From Chloroflexales bacterium ZM16-3 (lineage in GTDB: Bacteria; Chloroflexota; Chloroflexia; Chloroflexales; Chloroflexaceae): a stretch of DNA of 64,000 nucleotides. The notes beneath the pieces are model-generated. The model saw nothing but the letters and a program-made list of their open reading frames with translations. It searched no databases and was not told where the DNA came from. Shown here piece after piece: positions 8,551-18,100 of the stretch. The translations under genes were made by a program, and so were the position numbers. How positions within the stretch are numbered: the first letter of the stretch is position 1; each line of letters starts with the position of its first letter. The DNA lies in the NCBI GenBank assembly GCA_004138175.2, contig RYFE02000002.1, positions 248,001 to 312,000 of the forward strand, written 5' to 3'.

Positions 8551-9513
8551 TTAGGCGTAGACGCCATCCGTCAGGCTAGCCTCGTCCGGGTAGGGCGACT
8601 GCTCGGCGAATGCCTGGGCCTCGTCGAGCTCGGCCTCGATATGGGCGAGCAGGGTAGACAGGCCGACATTGTCGAGCAGGCCGATGCCACGCATATGATC
8701 CTCCAGGAGGGTGATCGGGTCGCGGTGCGCCCACTCGGTGAGCAGCTCCTTGGGCACGTAGGCCATATTGTCGTGGATGGCGTGGCCGCGCATACGCATC
8801 GTCTTACACTCGATCAGGGTCGGGCCACCGCCGGCGCGAGCATACTTGACGGCCTCGTGAGCGGCCCGGTAGACAGCGGCGAAGTCATTGCCGTCCACCA
8901 CCACGCCGGGCATGTCGTAGCCTGCGGCCCGGTCGGCGATATCGACGATATTCATCTGGCGCGAGAGCGGGGTCGAGTAGGCGTACTGATTGTTCTCACA
9001 GATGAAGACGACCGGCAGGCGAAAGACCGAGGCCCAGTTGAGCGACTCGTGGGCCAGCCCCTGCGATGAGCTGCCGTCGCCGTAGAAGGCCATGGCCACG
9101 CGAGACTCGCCCTTGAGGGTGAATGCCTGGGCCATGCCGACGGCCACCGGCAGCGATGCCGGCAGATGGCTGATGAAGCCGACGATGCCGAAGTTGAGGT
9201 CGCCCATACCGTGGATATTGGCGTCGCGGCCGCGGCTGACCCCGGTGGAGCGGCCCATATACTGGGCCAGGATGCGGCGCGGGGTGATCCCACGGGCCAG
9301 GTAGCAGCCCAGGTCGCGGTGCATCGGCGCGGCGACATCGTTGGGTTCGAGGGCCAGGGCCGCGCCCACGCTCACGGCCTCGTGGCCGATCTGCGAGAAG
9401 TAGCCGCCGACGATCTTGCTCTGTTTGTGGAGGAAGGTGCCACGGTCATCGAGGGCGCGGGCGAGCCGCATCCAGTAGTGGGCCTGGCGCAGCAGGTCGG
9501 GCGAGAGCTCCAT
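8551..9513 (-). CDS. pdhA: 2-oxoacid dehydrogenase E1 component, alpha subunit
   Basis: A 320-residue protein with the thiamine-diphosphate site GDGSSSQG, followed about 30 residues later by ENNQYAYST, as in E1 alpha subunits. GRDANIHGMGD matches the family's active-site region. It pairs with the beta subunit encoded downstream. Length is slightly below typical PDH E1 alpha (about 330-380). It has no extra domains. On the opposite strand the AI-2E gene diverges from about 200 bp away, so both promoters lie in 9514-9709. The minus strand there offers TACAAT near 9560 as a possible -10 box with a weak -35. Confidence 0.88.
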   Translation of the reverse strand: MELSPDLLRQAHYWMRLARALDDRGTFLHKQSKIVGGYFSQIGHEAVSVGAALALEPNDVAAPMHRDLGCYLARGITPRRILAQYMGRSTGVSRGRDANIHGMGDLNFGIVGFISHLPASLPVAVGMAQAFTLKGESRVAMAFYGDGSSSQGLAHESLNWASVFRLPVVFICENNQYAYSTPLSRQMNIVDIADRAAGYDMPGVVVDGNDFAAVYRAAHEAVKYARAGGGPTLIECKTMRMRGHAIHDNMAYVPKELLTEWAHRDPITLLEDHMRGIGLLDNVGLSTLLAHIEAELDEAQAFAEQSPYPDEASLTDGVYA

Positions 9514-9615
9514 CGCTGTCTCCCAGATTGCAGGTCGCGGATCGGTGATTGGCCGTTATTGTAGCAGAACCTGCTAGCATCGCTGGCGTCTCCAGGACAT
9601 GGCAATAGCCCCCAC

Positions 9616-9660
9616 ATGGTACCAGAATTGCAGGCGTAGCCGATAGAGACGTGGTACCAT
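9616..9660. promoter_or_regulatory. inverted ATGGTACCA repeat in a divergent promoter region
   Basis: ATGGTACCA (9616-9624) and TGGTACCAT (9652-9660) form a 9-bp inverted repeat with 36-bp centre spacing (between the E1 alpha and AI-2E genes). The spacing and position suit a regulator binding two sites on the same face of the helix. No regulator is adjacent, so this is only a candidate. Confidence 0.35.
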
Positions 9661-9709
9661 ACAGCGTGCATCCAGATACGAGCGGCGGTAGGGCAGCGGA
9701 GGGCGCAGC

Positions 9710-10825
9710 ATGTCACGGGTACAGAATACTGTCATGGTGCTCGTCGGTGTGGCGGCGGCCTGGTGGCTGCTGCGCGAGATCGTGAGCATGCTCGGCAACT
9801 TCGCCGATGTCCTGACGATCTTCGGCTTCGCCTGGCTGCTGAACCTGCTGATCGAGCCGATGGTCGACTACCTAAGCCGCTGGGTCAAGCGGCCCGTGGC
9901 CTGGGCGCTCGGCTACCTGAGCCTGATCCTCGTGCTGACCGCCCTGAGCGCGCCGCTGGCCTCGCAGGCCAGCTCGCTGCCGGCCTCGCTGCCGAGCGCC
10001 ATCGAGCAGGCCACCCTGCGCGTCGATAATCTGCTCGACTGGCTGCGCCAGCATCGCATCGGCGTCCCGATCAGCAGCCGCTGGATCGTTGAGAGCGGAC
10101 AGCTGGCCCAGCAGGCTGGGCCGACGGTGCTGGCCTGGTCGCTCAGCCTGCTGACGATTGGCGGGCAGACTCTGCTGGTGATCGGCGTGGCCGCAGCCAT
10201 GTCGGCGGGCGACGACTCGTTAGGGGCGATCATCGGCGCGGCCATCCCTCGGCGCTGGGCGGAGGATGTGAAGCAGATCTACGACGATGTGCGGCGCACC
10301 TACTCGGCGGCCATCCGTGGGCAGCTGGCAATCTGGGCGATGGGTATGGCCCTGAGCCTGGGGGTGCTGGCGATCTTCCAGACGCCGGGCATGCTCCTGT
10401 GGTTTGGCCCGCTGGCGATCGTGCGTCTGCTGCCCTACCTCGGCGGCATCCTCGGCGGCGTGATGACGGCCGGCGTGCTGCTGATCAGCCTGCCCTGGCC
10501 GCAGTCGATCCTGCCGGTGCTGCTGATTATCATCGGCGAGAATTTTAAGGGCTATGTGATCGAGCCCCGGCTGCTCGGGCGGGTGCTCAGCCTCTCACCG
10601 GGGCTGGTGCTCTTCGTGGTGCTGCTGGGCTGGAAGATCGGCGGGGTGACGGGGATCGCCTTCGGCGTGCCGGCGATGGCGGTGGCGCAGGCGCTCGCCG
10701 AGCGCGTGCTGAGCCGCCGCGAGGCCCGCCGCGTTCCACCCGCCGACGAGTCGCCCGCGCCGACTGAGCCCGCAGGCAGCGCAATGGGCCGCAGCAAGGC
10801 CGGCGCCCTCCCCGCCGAGCGATAA
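9710..10825 (+). CDS. AI-2E family transporter (UPF0118)
   Basis: A 371-residue membrane protein with about seven to eight hydrophobic segments. The overall pattern matches PF01594: paired N-terminal helices, a soluble central stretch, then a C-terminal block with LPYLGGILGGV and VIEPRLLGRVLSLSP. Family members include autoinducer-2 exporters and Na+/H+ antiporters, so the substrate is open. The C-terminal 40 residues are Pro/Ala/Arg-rich and probably disordered. The start is supported by GGAGGG nine bases upstream. It converges on mnmG with an 8-bp gap. Confidence 0.85.
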   Translation: MSRVQNTVMVLVGVAAAWWLLREIVSMLGNFADVLTIFGFAWLLNLLIEPMVDYLSRWVKRPVAWALGYLSLILVLTALSAPLASQASSLPASLPSAIEQATLRVDNLLDWLRQHRIGVPISSRWIVESGQLAQQAGPTVLAWSLSLLTIGGQTLLVIGVAAAMSAGDDSLGAIIGAAIPRRWAEDVKQIYDDVRRTYSAAIRGQLAIWAMGMALSLGVLAIFQTPGMLLWFGPLAIVRLLPYLGGILGGVMTAGVLLISLPWPQSILPVLLIIIGENFKGYVIEPRLLGRVLSLSPGLVLFVVLLGWKIGGVTGIAFGVPAMAVAQALAERVLSRREARRVPPADESPAPTEPAGSAMGRSKAGALPAER

Positions 10826-10833
10826 GCCGTGTC

Positions 10834-12879
10834 TTACTTTTGGGCGCGCCGCTCAAGCGCGAAGAGGACAATCGTCACATCGGCGGGGGTGATCCCGGCG
10901 AGGCGGCCGGCCTGGCCGAGGGTGGCCGGGCGGAACCTCTGGAGCACCTGGCGGGCCTCGTTGCGCAGGCCCGATAGCTCAGCGTAGTCAATGTCGGGCG
11001 GGATGCGCCGGGAGTCCATCTTGCGCAGGCGATCCACCTCGCGCCGCTGGCGGTGGATGTAGCCGCCGTACTTGGCCTCGATCTCGACCTGCTCGACCAC
11101 CAGGGCCGACACGTCGGGCAGGTCGAGCGCCTCGCGGAGCTGGCTATAGCGCAGCTCGGGCCGGGCCAGCAGCTCGAAGGCGCTCATCGGCTGGCTGATC
11201 GGCGGTATCTGGGCCGCGCCAAGGGCCGCGTTGACCGCCGCCGATGGGAAGACCCTGTGGCCCTCCATGCTCGCCCGCAGCTCGGCGCTCTGCTCGCGCT
11301 TGCGCTCCACAGCCTCTGCCCGCGCGGCATCCACCAGGCCAAGCTCGCGGGCCAGCGGGGTCAGCCGCAGGTCGGCGTTGTCGCCGCGCAGCAGCAGGCG
11401 GTGCTCGGCCCGCGAGGTGAACATGCGGTAGGGCTCGCGGATCTCCTTCGTCACCAGGTCGTCGATCAGCACCCCGATGTATGCCTGGTCGCGCCCGAGG
11501 ATCACCGAGGTCTGGCCGCGCACATGGCGGGCCGCGTTCAGCCCGGCCATCAGCCCCTGGGCGGCGGCCTCCTCGTAGCCGGTGGTGCCGTTGATCTGGC
11601 CGGCCAGGAACAGGCCGGGCATCCGGCGGGCCTGCAGGTCGGCCGCGACCTCGCCGGTGGCCACGGCGTCGTACTCGATCGCGTAGCCCACCCGCATCAG
11701 CTCCACCTCACGCAGGGCCGGGATGCTGCGCAGCATCTCCCACTGCACATCCTCGGGCAGCGAGGTGTTGCACCCCTGGACATAGACCTCGCTGGTGCCC
11801 CAGCCCTCCGGCTCCAGGAACAGCCCGTGGCGCGCCTTGTCGGCGAAGCGCACGATCTTGTCCTCGATGCTCGGGCAGTAGCGCGGGCCGACACCCTCGA
11901 TCACCCCGCTGAACAGCGGCGCACGGTGCAGGTTCTCGCGGATCAGCTCGTGGAATCGCGGCGTGGTGTGGACCAGGTAGCAGGGCAGCTGCGGGCGCCA
12001 GCCGTCGAGCCGCGCGTGGGGGTAGAAGGGGGCGGGCGGGGAGCTGAATGTTGAATGTTGAATGTTGAATGTTGAATGCTCCGGAAATTCAACATTCAAC
12101 ATTCCTAATTCAGCATTATTGTAGTAGTGGCCGAAGTAGGCGGGCACCTCGCTGCCGTGCTGCACCTCGGTCTGGCTGAAGTCGATCGTGCGGGCGTGGA
12201 TACGCGGGGGCGTGCCGGTCTTCAGGCGCACCAGTGGAAAACCCAGGGCGGCCAGATCCTCGCCGAGAGCCACGGAAGGCATCTCGCCGGCCCGCCCGGC
12301 CCCCCAGGTGGCCCCGCCAGTGATCGCCCGCCCGCGCAGGAAGGTTCCCGTGGTGAGCACGACGCTGCGGGCGCGGTAGGTGAAGCCGGTGTGGGTGATA
12401 ATGTTGAATGTTGAATGTTGAATGTTGAATTGATCCGCTGCCTGATCCTGCCCGGTATTCAACATTCCTAATTCAACATTCAACATTCCACGCAGCGGCA
12501 CGATCCGCTCGACCATAGCCTGGCGGATGTCGAGGTTGGGCACCCGCTCCAGGGTCTCCTTCATCACCTGGGCGTAGAGGCGCTTGTCGCACTGGGCGCG
12601 CAGCGACTGGACGGCCGGCCCCTTGCTCTCGTTGAGGGTGCGGATCTGGATGGCGGCGCGGTCGGTGACGCGGGCGGTCAGGCCGCCGAGGGCATCGATC
12701 TCGCGCACGAGGTGGCCCTTGGCCGGCCCGCCGATGCTCGGGTTGCACGACATATGGGCCAGCTTGTCAAGGTCAATCGTCAGCAAGAGCGTGCGGCAGC
12801 CCGCCAGGGCCGCCGCGTTGGCCGCCTCACAGCCGGCGTGGCCTGCGCCGATCACAACAACATCGTAGAGTGTCTGCAT
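10834..12879 (-). CDS. mnmG: tRNA uridine-5-carboxymethylaminomethyl synthesis enzyme MnmG (GidA)
   Basis: A 681-residue FAD enzyme which, with MnmE, installs the cmnm5 group on U34 of certain tRNAs. It shows the FAD-binding VVIGAGHAGCEAA at residue 8, MSCNPSIGGPAKG, and both GidA signatures: GPRYCPSIEDKIVRF and AGQINGTTGYEEAAAQGL. Usual length is about 620-650. The excess comes from two in-frame heptamer-repeat insertions at residues about 131-160 and 255-279, both in surface loops between conserved blocks. The frame is intact and all catalytic motifs remain. A -10-like TATTAT lies only about 10 bp before the ATG on this strand, so the message may have almost no leader. No mnmE is present in the window. 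Confidence 0.93.
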   Translation of the reverse strand: MQTLYDVVVIGAGHAGCEAANAAALAGCRTLLLTIDLDKLAHMSCNPSIGGPAKGHLVREIDALGGLTARVTDRAAIQIRTLNESKGPAVQSLRAQCDKRLYAQVMKETLERVPNLDIRQAMVERIVPLRGMLNVELGMLNTGQDQAADQFNIQHSTFNIITHTGFTYRARSVVLTTGTFLRGRAITGGATWGAGRAGEMPSVALGEDLAALGFPLVRLKTGTPPRIHARTIDFSQTEVQHGSEVPAYFGHYYNNAELGMLNVEFPEHSTFNIQHSTFSSPPAPFYPHARLDGWRPQLPCYLVHTTPRFHELIRENLHRAPLFSGVIEGVGPRYCPSIEDKIVRFADKARHGLFLEPEGWGTSEVYVQGCNTSLPEDVQWEMLRSIPALREVELMRVGYAIEYDAVATGEVAADLQARRMPGLFLAGQINGTTGYEEAAAQGLMAGLNAARHVRGQTSVILGRDQAYIGVLIDDLVTKEIREPYRMFTSRAEHRLLLRGDNADLRLTPLARELGLVDAARAEAVERKREQSAELRASMEGHRVFPSAAVNAALGAAQIPPISQPMSAFELLARPELRYSQLREALDLPDVSALVVEQVEIEAKYGGYIHRQRREVDRLRKMDSRRIPPDIDYAELSGLRNEARQVLQRFRPATLGQAGRLAGITPADVTIVLFALERRAQK
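12044..12117. repeat. GAATGTT heptamer palindrome inside mnmG
   Basis: Tandem GAATGTT units on one arm and AACATTC units on the other form a hairpin around CTCCGGAAA. On the coding strand it adds about 25 residues rich in Asn, Phe, Ser, His and Thr, without a stop or frameshift. The same sequence type is found between genes at 35521-35597 and 54321-54376. Confidence 0.8.
12400..12490. repeat. second GAATGTT heptamer palindrome inside mnmG
   Basis: About 90 bp with GAATGTT repeats, a non-repetitive middle (TGATCCGCTGCC) and the inverted arm. It replaces the hairpin loop that in other MnmG proteins is only a few residues, just before the THTGFTYRA strand. The insertion keeps the reading frame. 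Confidence 0.8.
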
Positions 12880-12925
12880 ATAAATGGTATAATACCGGGC
12901 CGGTTGACCCGGATTCCAGATTAAG

Positions 12926-12994
12926 AAACCTGTCAGGTGCGGCCCGGCGCGTCTTCGCTTAACCGCGCTGCCCCACGCCGCACATGACAGGTTT
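12926..12994. promoter_or_regulatory. 18-bp inverted repeat between mnmG and the REC/HTH gene
   Basis: AAACCTGTCAGGTGCGGC (12926-12943) pairs with 12977-12994 with one mismatch. The right arm is followed by TTTTATTAT, so on the plus strand it looks like a terminator or attenuator. A perfect TATAAT at 12888-12893 lies upstream, but without a good -35 box. It may control the downstream gene at 13018 or be a binding site. Confidence 0.4.
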
Positions 12995-13017
12995 TATTAT
13001 AGCTATGGAGCGCCGCA

Positions 13018-14049
13018 TTGCCTCGGATACAGATCATAGATGATGATGTGCTCACGCTCGCGAGCCTGGGCATTCAGCTGGAGGACGCGGGCTTCAGCGT
13101 CACCAAGAGCAGTGACCTCACCCACGCCGAGCAGGCGTATGTCGAGGAACGTCCAGATCTGGTGGTACTCGATGTGCGCAGCGATCGCGAGCGGGGGTGG
13201 GAGCTGCTGGAGCGGATTGCCGACTCCACGCCGGTGATCGTGCTGAGCGCCGCCGCGCGCGAGGAGGATGTGGTGCGCGGGTTTGCCGCCGGTGCGGTCG
13301 ATTACATCGCTAAGCCCTACCGCTCGGCCGAGCTGCTGGCCCGCCTGCGTGTCCGTCTGGCCATCCCCGTCCCTGTCGCAGCGCTCGCCGTGAGCGCCGC
13401 GCCCACGCCCGCCGCGCCCGCCGCGCCCGCCGCGCCGAAGGTTGGCACGACCGAGCGCCTGGCCGAGACACGCCCGCCCGCGCCGCCGCCCCGGCGGTCA
13501 TCCGCCCGGCGCGATGACGACGAGGAGGCGGTCTTTATGAGCGAGGCCGAGGAGATGGCCCTGCTGCGGATTCCCGACCCTCGGCTCGTCACAGAGCCCG
13601 CCGAGGCGGCCCCCGCCCCAGACGAGGGCGAGAGCATCGGCAAGCGGCTGCGCGGCGAGCGCCTGCGCCGCCACCTGACCCTGGTGCAGGTCGAGAACGA
13701 GCTGAAGATCCGCATGTCCTACCTGCAGGCATTTGAGGACGAGAAGTACACACTGCTCCCGCGCGGCCCGGTCGCCCTCCAGATGGTGCGCAGCTACGTG
13801 GAGTTCCTGGGCATAGACCCCGAGCCAGTCGTCGCCGAGTTCCGCGCCCAGCACTACGTGGATCAGTACGAGCCGCTGCCCGCCCTGGGCGGCTCGCGTA
13901 TGCCGCGCAGCCTGCCGACATGGGTAATCTGGACGGTGGCCGTGCTGCTGGCCCTGGCCGTGGCCGTCGGGGCGATCCTCTACTTCGACCCGGCCTTCTT
14001 CCAGAACCTCTGGGCGCAGATTATGGGCTTGATGCCCCAGCCCCAGTAG
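13018..14049 (+). CDS. response-regulator receiver fused to RodZ-like HTH and a membrane helix
   Basis: A 343-residue protein with three parts. Residues 1-118 are a receiver domain: acidic IDDD, phospho-acceptor Asp in VVLDVRS, conserved AKPY Lys. An Ala/Pro-rich linker (about 122-165) follows, then a charged stretch. Residues about 203-275 form an Xre-type HTH of the RodZ/HTH_25 kind (GKRLRGERLRRHLTLVQVE, later RSYVEFLGID). One transmembrane helix (WVIWTVAVLLALAVAVGAIL) sits near the C-terminus, with only a short tail outside. The start is TTG, with GGAG eight bases upstream. RodZ ties the MreB cytoskeleton to the membrane, but a receiver on that layout is unusual. No histidine kinase is adjacent. 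Function is not established. Confidence 0.75.
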   Translation: MPRIQIIDDDVLTLASLGIQLEDAGFSVTKSSDLTHAEQAYVEERPDLVVLDVRSDRERGWELLERIADSTPVIVLSAAAREEDVVRGFAAGAVDYIAKPYRSAELLARLRVRLAIPVPVAALAVSAAPTPAAPAAPAAPKVGTTERLAETRPPAPPPRRSSARRDDDEEAVFMSEAEEMALLRIPDPRLVTEPAEAAPAPDEGESIGKRLRGERLRRHLTLVQVENELKIRMSYLQAFEDEKYTLLPRGPVALQMVRSYVEFLGIDPEPVVAEFRAQHYVDQYEPLPALGGSRMPRSLPTWVIWTVAVLLALAVAVGAILYFDPAFFQNLWAQIMGLMPQPQ

Positions 14050-14074
14050 AGACGCCCCGGCGGGGCGTCTCTAC
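14046..14074. terminator. bidirectional hairpin over two convergent stop codons
   Basis: GTAGAGACGCCCC and its complement form a 13-bp perfect stem around GGC. It covers the stop of the REC/HTH gene and reaches the end of ribF. The same sequence recurs at 34408-34438. There is no strong T-run. Confidence 0.6.
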
Positions 14075-15027
14075 CCCGCCCGCAACAGCTCCCGTGCGGC
14101 GTCAGCGTCCCTGCGGATCTGGGCGACCAGCGCATCGACCCCGCTAAACTTCTGCTCGCCGCGCAGGCGGTGCAGGAAGGTCACGTGTAGCACCTGGCCG
14201 TACAGGTCGCCGCCCCAGTCGAGCAGGTGGGCCTCCACCGCGCGGCGCAGCCCGTCGAAGGTGGGCCGCACGCCAATGTTCGTCACCGCCGGCAGGCTGG
14301 CCCCGCCGTCCGTGACGACCCGGCAGGCATAGACGCCATCGGCGGGGAGGACGTGGTTAGGGCTGATCTGGAGGTTGGCGGTGGGGAAGCCGATCAGGCG
14401 CCCACGCTGATCTCCCTGCACCACCAGCCCGCGCAGGCCGAAGGGCCGCCCAAGCAGGGCCGCCGCCGCCTCCACATCTCCGGCGGTGAGCAGCTCGCGC
14501 ACGCGCGAGGCGCTCACCGGCTGGCCGCCCACCAGCACCTTGGCCACCGCGCCGACGGCGAATCCGAGATCGCGGCCGATCACCATCAGGCTTGGCACAT
14601 CGCCGGCCCGCCCGCGACCCATGGCGAAGTCCTCGCCGACCCACAGCTCGCGCAGGGGCATGGCGGCGCAGATCTGGGCCATGTAGGCGTCGGCGCTGGT
14701 GGCCTTCGTCTCCTCGGTGAACGGCGCGACGATCAGCAGATCCGGCCCGAGGGCGGCGATCAGCTCGATCTTCTCCTCCAGGCTGCTGAGCAGCTGGGGC
14801 GGCCTGTCGGGGCGCAGCACCACATTCGGGTGCGGCTCCCAGGTGAGCGCGGCGCTGACGAAGCCAAGCTCGCGGGCGCGGCCCACCGCCGTCCCGATCA
14901 GCTGGTGGTGCCCGAGGTGCAGCCCGTCAAACTTGCCCATGGTGAGCACGGCGGGCCGCTGCGCGATCCCAGGCGCAAGCGAGCGGACAATTTCCACGGC
15001 AAGACTTCTCCACTTCGACAAGGGCAC
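14071..15027 (-). CDS. ribF: bifunctional riboflavin kinase / FAD synthetase
   Basis: A 318-residue enzyme that phosphorylates riboflavin to FMN and adenylates FMN to FAD. The N-terminal nucleotidyltransferase half carries MGKFDGLHLGHHQLI and a later VSASRVRELL. The C-terminal kinase half has GRLIGFPTANL and PADGVYAC, with NIGVRPTF. Length and domain order are normal for bacterial RibF. It is on the minus strand downstream of mutS with about 120 bp between, including a short ACAGGGT heptamer run near 15022-15047. No riboswitch-like structure is seen in front of it. Confidence 0.93.
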   Translation of the reverse strand: MPLSKWRSLAVEIVRSLAPGIAQRPAVLTMGKFDGLHLGHHQLIGTAVGRARELGFVSAALTWEPHPNVVLRPDRPPQLLSSLEEKIELIAALGPDLLIVAPFTEETKATSADAYMAQICAAMPLRELWVGEDFAMGRGRAGDVPSLMVIGRDLGFAVGAVAKVLVGGQPVSASRVRELLTAGDVEAAAALLGRPFGLRGLVVQGDQRGRLIGFPTANLQISPNHVLPADGVYACRVVTDGGASLPAVTNIGVRPTFDGLRRAVEAHLLDWGGDLYGQVLHVTFLHRLRGEQKFSGVDALVAQIRRDADAARELLRAG

Positions 15028-15149
15028 AGGGTACAGGGTACAGGAACTAGGTAGAACGCATCAGCAAGCTAGGCATGTGCCCACATTCTAAAACCTTGTC
15101 TGTTGATACTAATGCGCAGAGCAGTGTACCACACCTGCCGATATCGGCC

Positions 15150-18100
15150 CTACTCCCGCAGCAGCTTCTGCAGCTCGTAGAGCTTATTCATGGCCTCCAG
15201 CGGGGTCAGCTCGTTGAGGTTCAGCCGACGCAGGTACTCCACCACCGGGCTCGGCGCCAGGTCGAAGAGGGAGAGCTGGTTGCCAGGAGTCAGTGATCGG
15301 GAGTCGGGAGTCAGTGATCGGGAGTCGGGAGTCAGTGATCGGGAGTCGGGAGTCGGGGCCGGGAGTCGGGAGTCGGGAGTCGGGGCCGGGCCGGGAGTCG
15401 GATGTGTATCGGCTGTCGCCAGCTGAACTTCGCGTCCGGAACCCTGACTCCTGACTCCTGACTCCTGACTCCCGACTCCTGACTCCCGACTCCTGGATTC
15501 GAGATCGGCCAGCAGCTCGCCCGCCCTGCGGATGACCGAGCGCGGGATGCCGGCCAGCTCGGCCACGTGAATGCCGTAGGAGCGGTCGGCGCTGCCGGGG
15601 CGCAGCTCGTGCAGGAAGACCACGCTGTCGCCCCGCTCGACGGCGGCCATGTGGAAGTTGCGCACTCGGGCGAGCGGCCCCTCCAGCGCGGTCAGCTCGT
15701 GGTAGTGGGTGGCGAAGAGCGTGCGGCACTGGAGCCGTGGCTCGTCGTGGATGTACTCGACCACCGCGCGGGCGATCGCCATGCCGTCGTAGGTGCTGGT
15801 GCCCCGGCCCACCTCGTCGAGGATGATCAGGCTGCGCCGGCTGCTCTGCACCAGCAGCGCGGCCGTCTCGGTCATCTCCACCATAAAGGTGCTCTGTCCG
15901 GTGGCGATGTCGTCCTGGGCACCGATGCGGGTGAAGATCCTGTCCACCAGGCCGACCTCGGCGGCCTCGGCGGGCACGAAGGAGCCGATCTGGGCCAGCA
16001 GGACGATCAGGGCCACCTGGCGCATCACCGTGCTCTTGCCGGCCATGTTCGGCCCGGTGATGATCAGCAGCTGGGCGTCCTCGGTGTCCACGCAGGTGTC
16101 GTTGGCGACAAATGACTCGGGGATCATCTGCTCGACCACCGGGTGCCGCCCGCCAGTGATGTGCAGGCGGGTGCTGTCGCTGAGGGTGGGCCGGGCATAG
16201 CGCCCGCGCACGGCTACCTCGGCCAGCGCGGCGACGGCGTCGAGCTGGGCCAGGGTGCGGGCCACGCCGCGCAGGCGCTCGGTGTGCTTGGCCAGCTCGT
16301 CGCAGAGCCGGGAGAAGCCCTCGCGCTCCATCTCGACAAGCTGGAGCTTGGCCCGGTCGATCACCTGCTCGTACTCCTTCAGCTCCTCGGTGATGTAGCG
16401 CTCGGCGCCAACCAGCGTCTGCTTGCGCTGGTAGTCCTTGGGGATGAGCTTCTCGTCGGTGGTGCGCGATACCTCGATGTAGTAGCCGAAGACGCTGTTG
16501 TAGCCGACCTTGAGCGACTTGATCCCGGTGCGCTCGCGCTCGCGCCCCTCCAGGCGGTCGATGTAGTCCTGGGCGTGGCGGCTGGCCCGCACCAGGGCGT
16601 CGATGCGCGGCTCGAAGCCGGGACGGATCACCCGGCGGGGGCGCTCGCCGCCCTCCTCGGCGGCCCGCAGGTAGTTCGATGCCCCCAGCAGCGCCGGCGG
16701 GTCGTCGTCTAGCGCCCGCTCCAGCAGCGCGGCGATGTCGTCACAGGGAGTCAGGAGTTGGGAGTCGGGAGTCGGGGCCGCCCCAGGAGTCGGGAACTGG
16801 GAGTCAGGAGTCAGTGTCGCGTTGCCTGACTGATCATCCTCAGCGAAAAGATCATCTTCATCCTCATCCACCTCTCGGCTTCGCCCCCCCGACGCCTGAC
16901 TCCCGACGCCTGACTCCCGACTCCCGACGCCTGACTCCTGGGGCACCAGATCGCCCAGATTGTCACCCACCGCCGCGACCACCCCCGGCAGGGCGCGCAG
17001 GGCGGCGCGCAGCTGCACCATGTCGCGCGGGGTCGCCACGGTGGTGCCCTGGGCCACCCGGTTGACCGCGCGCTCCATGTCGCCCACCTCGCCGAGCGCC
17101 TGGCGCAGCTCGGCGCGCAGCAGCGTCTCGTCTACGCAGCGGGCCACGGCGGACTGGCGGGCCTGAAGCGGCTCCAGATCGAGCAGGGGCTGGGCGATCC
17201 AGCGGCGCAGCAGGCGCGCGCCCATGGGCGTGCGGGTGCGGTCGAGGATGTTCACCAGGGCCGTCTTGCCGCCCGCCGAGGTGCTCTCCAGCAGCTCCAG
17301 GTTCCGCCGCGTCTGCGGGTCAAGGAACATAAAGCTGCCGGTGGTGTAGACCCGCAGGCTGTTGAGCTGGCTGGCCTGGTGGCGCTGGGTCTGGTGGACA
17401 TATTGGAGCAGGGAGCCGGCGGCGCGGGTGGCCAGGGGCCGATCATCGAGGCCGAAGGCAGACAGCGACTGGACGCGCATCTGGCGCAGCAGCGTCTCCT
17501 GGGCGGTCTGGGCGTCCCAGCGCCAGACGGGCCAGGCCGTGACGTGGCCCTTGGCCCAGCGGGCGTCGCTGGCCTGGTCGAGGCGGCGGGCCACCCGCTC
17601 GTGGGGCAGCAGCAGGTCGCGCTCGCCCTTGGTCATCGGCGCGAGGTCCTGGGTGAGCCGGGCCTCGGCGGGGGCCAGCTCGGGCAGGCGCAGGCGCTCA
17701 TCGTCGGGGACGAGCACCTCGGCCACCTGGAGCCGCGAGAGCTCGCCGTGGAGCTGGGCGGCGGCCCGCTCGCCGGTAAACTCAATCGCGGCGAACTCGC
17801 CGGTGCTCAGGTCGGCGTAGGCCAGACCGATCCGCTCGCCCTCAATGATCGCGGCGGCCAGGTAGTTGTTGGCCGTCGTGGTGAGCATCGAGGAGTCGAT
17901 CACCGTGCCGGGGGTGATCACCCGCACGATCTCGCGGTGAACCATCTTGCGCTCAAAGTCGCCGGGGGCCGTCTGCTGGATGCCGCTGGCGAAGATCGAC
18001 TTGGGCCGGGTGTCGCTGCGCGAGGACTCGGTCTCGCTGAGCTGCTCGGCGATCGCCACCCGGTAGCCCCGGCCCACCAGGTCGTTCACATAGCGCTCGA

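Noticed and set aside
15285-16939. CRISPR-like arrays in mutS
   Set aside because: The repeat unit is 7 bp with inverted arms and no spacers of constant length, and there are no cas genes.
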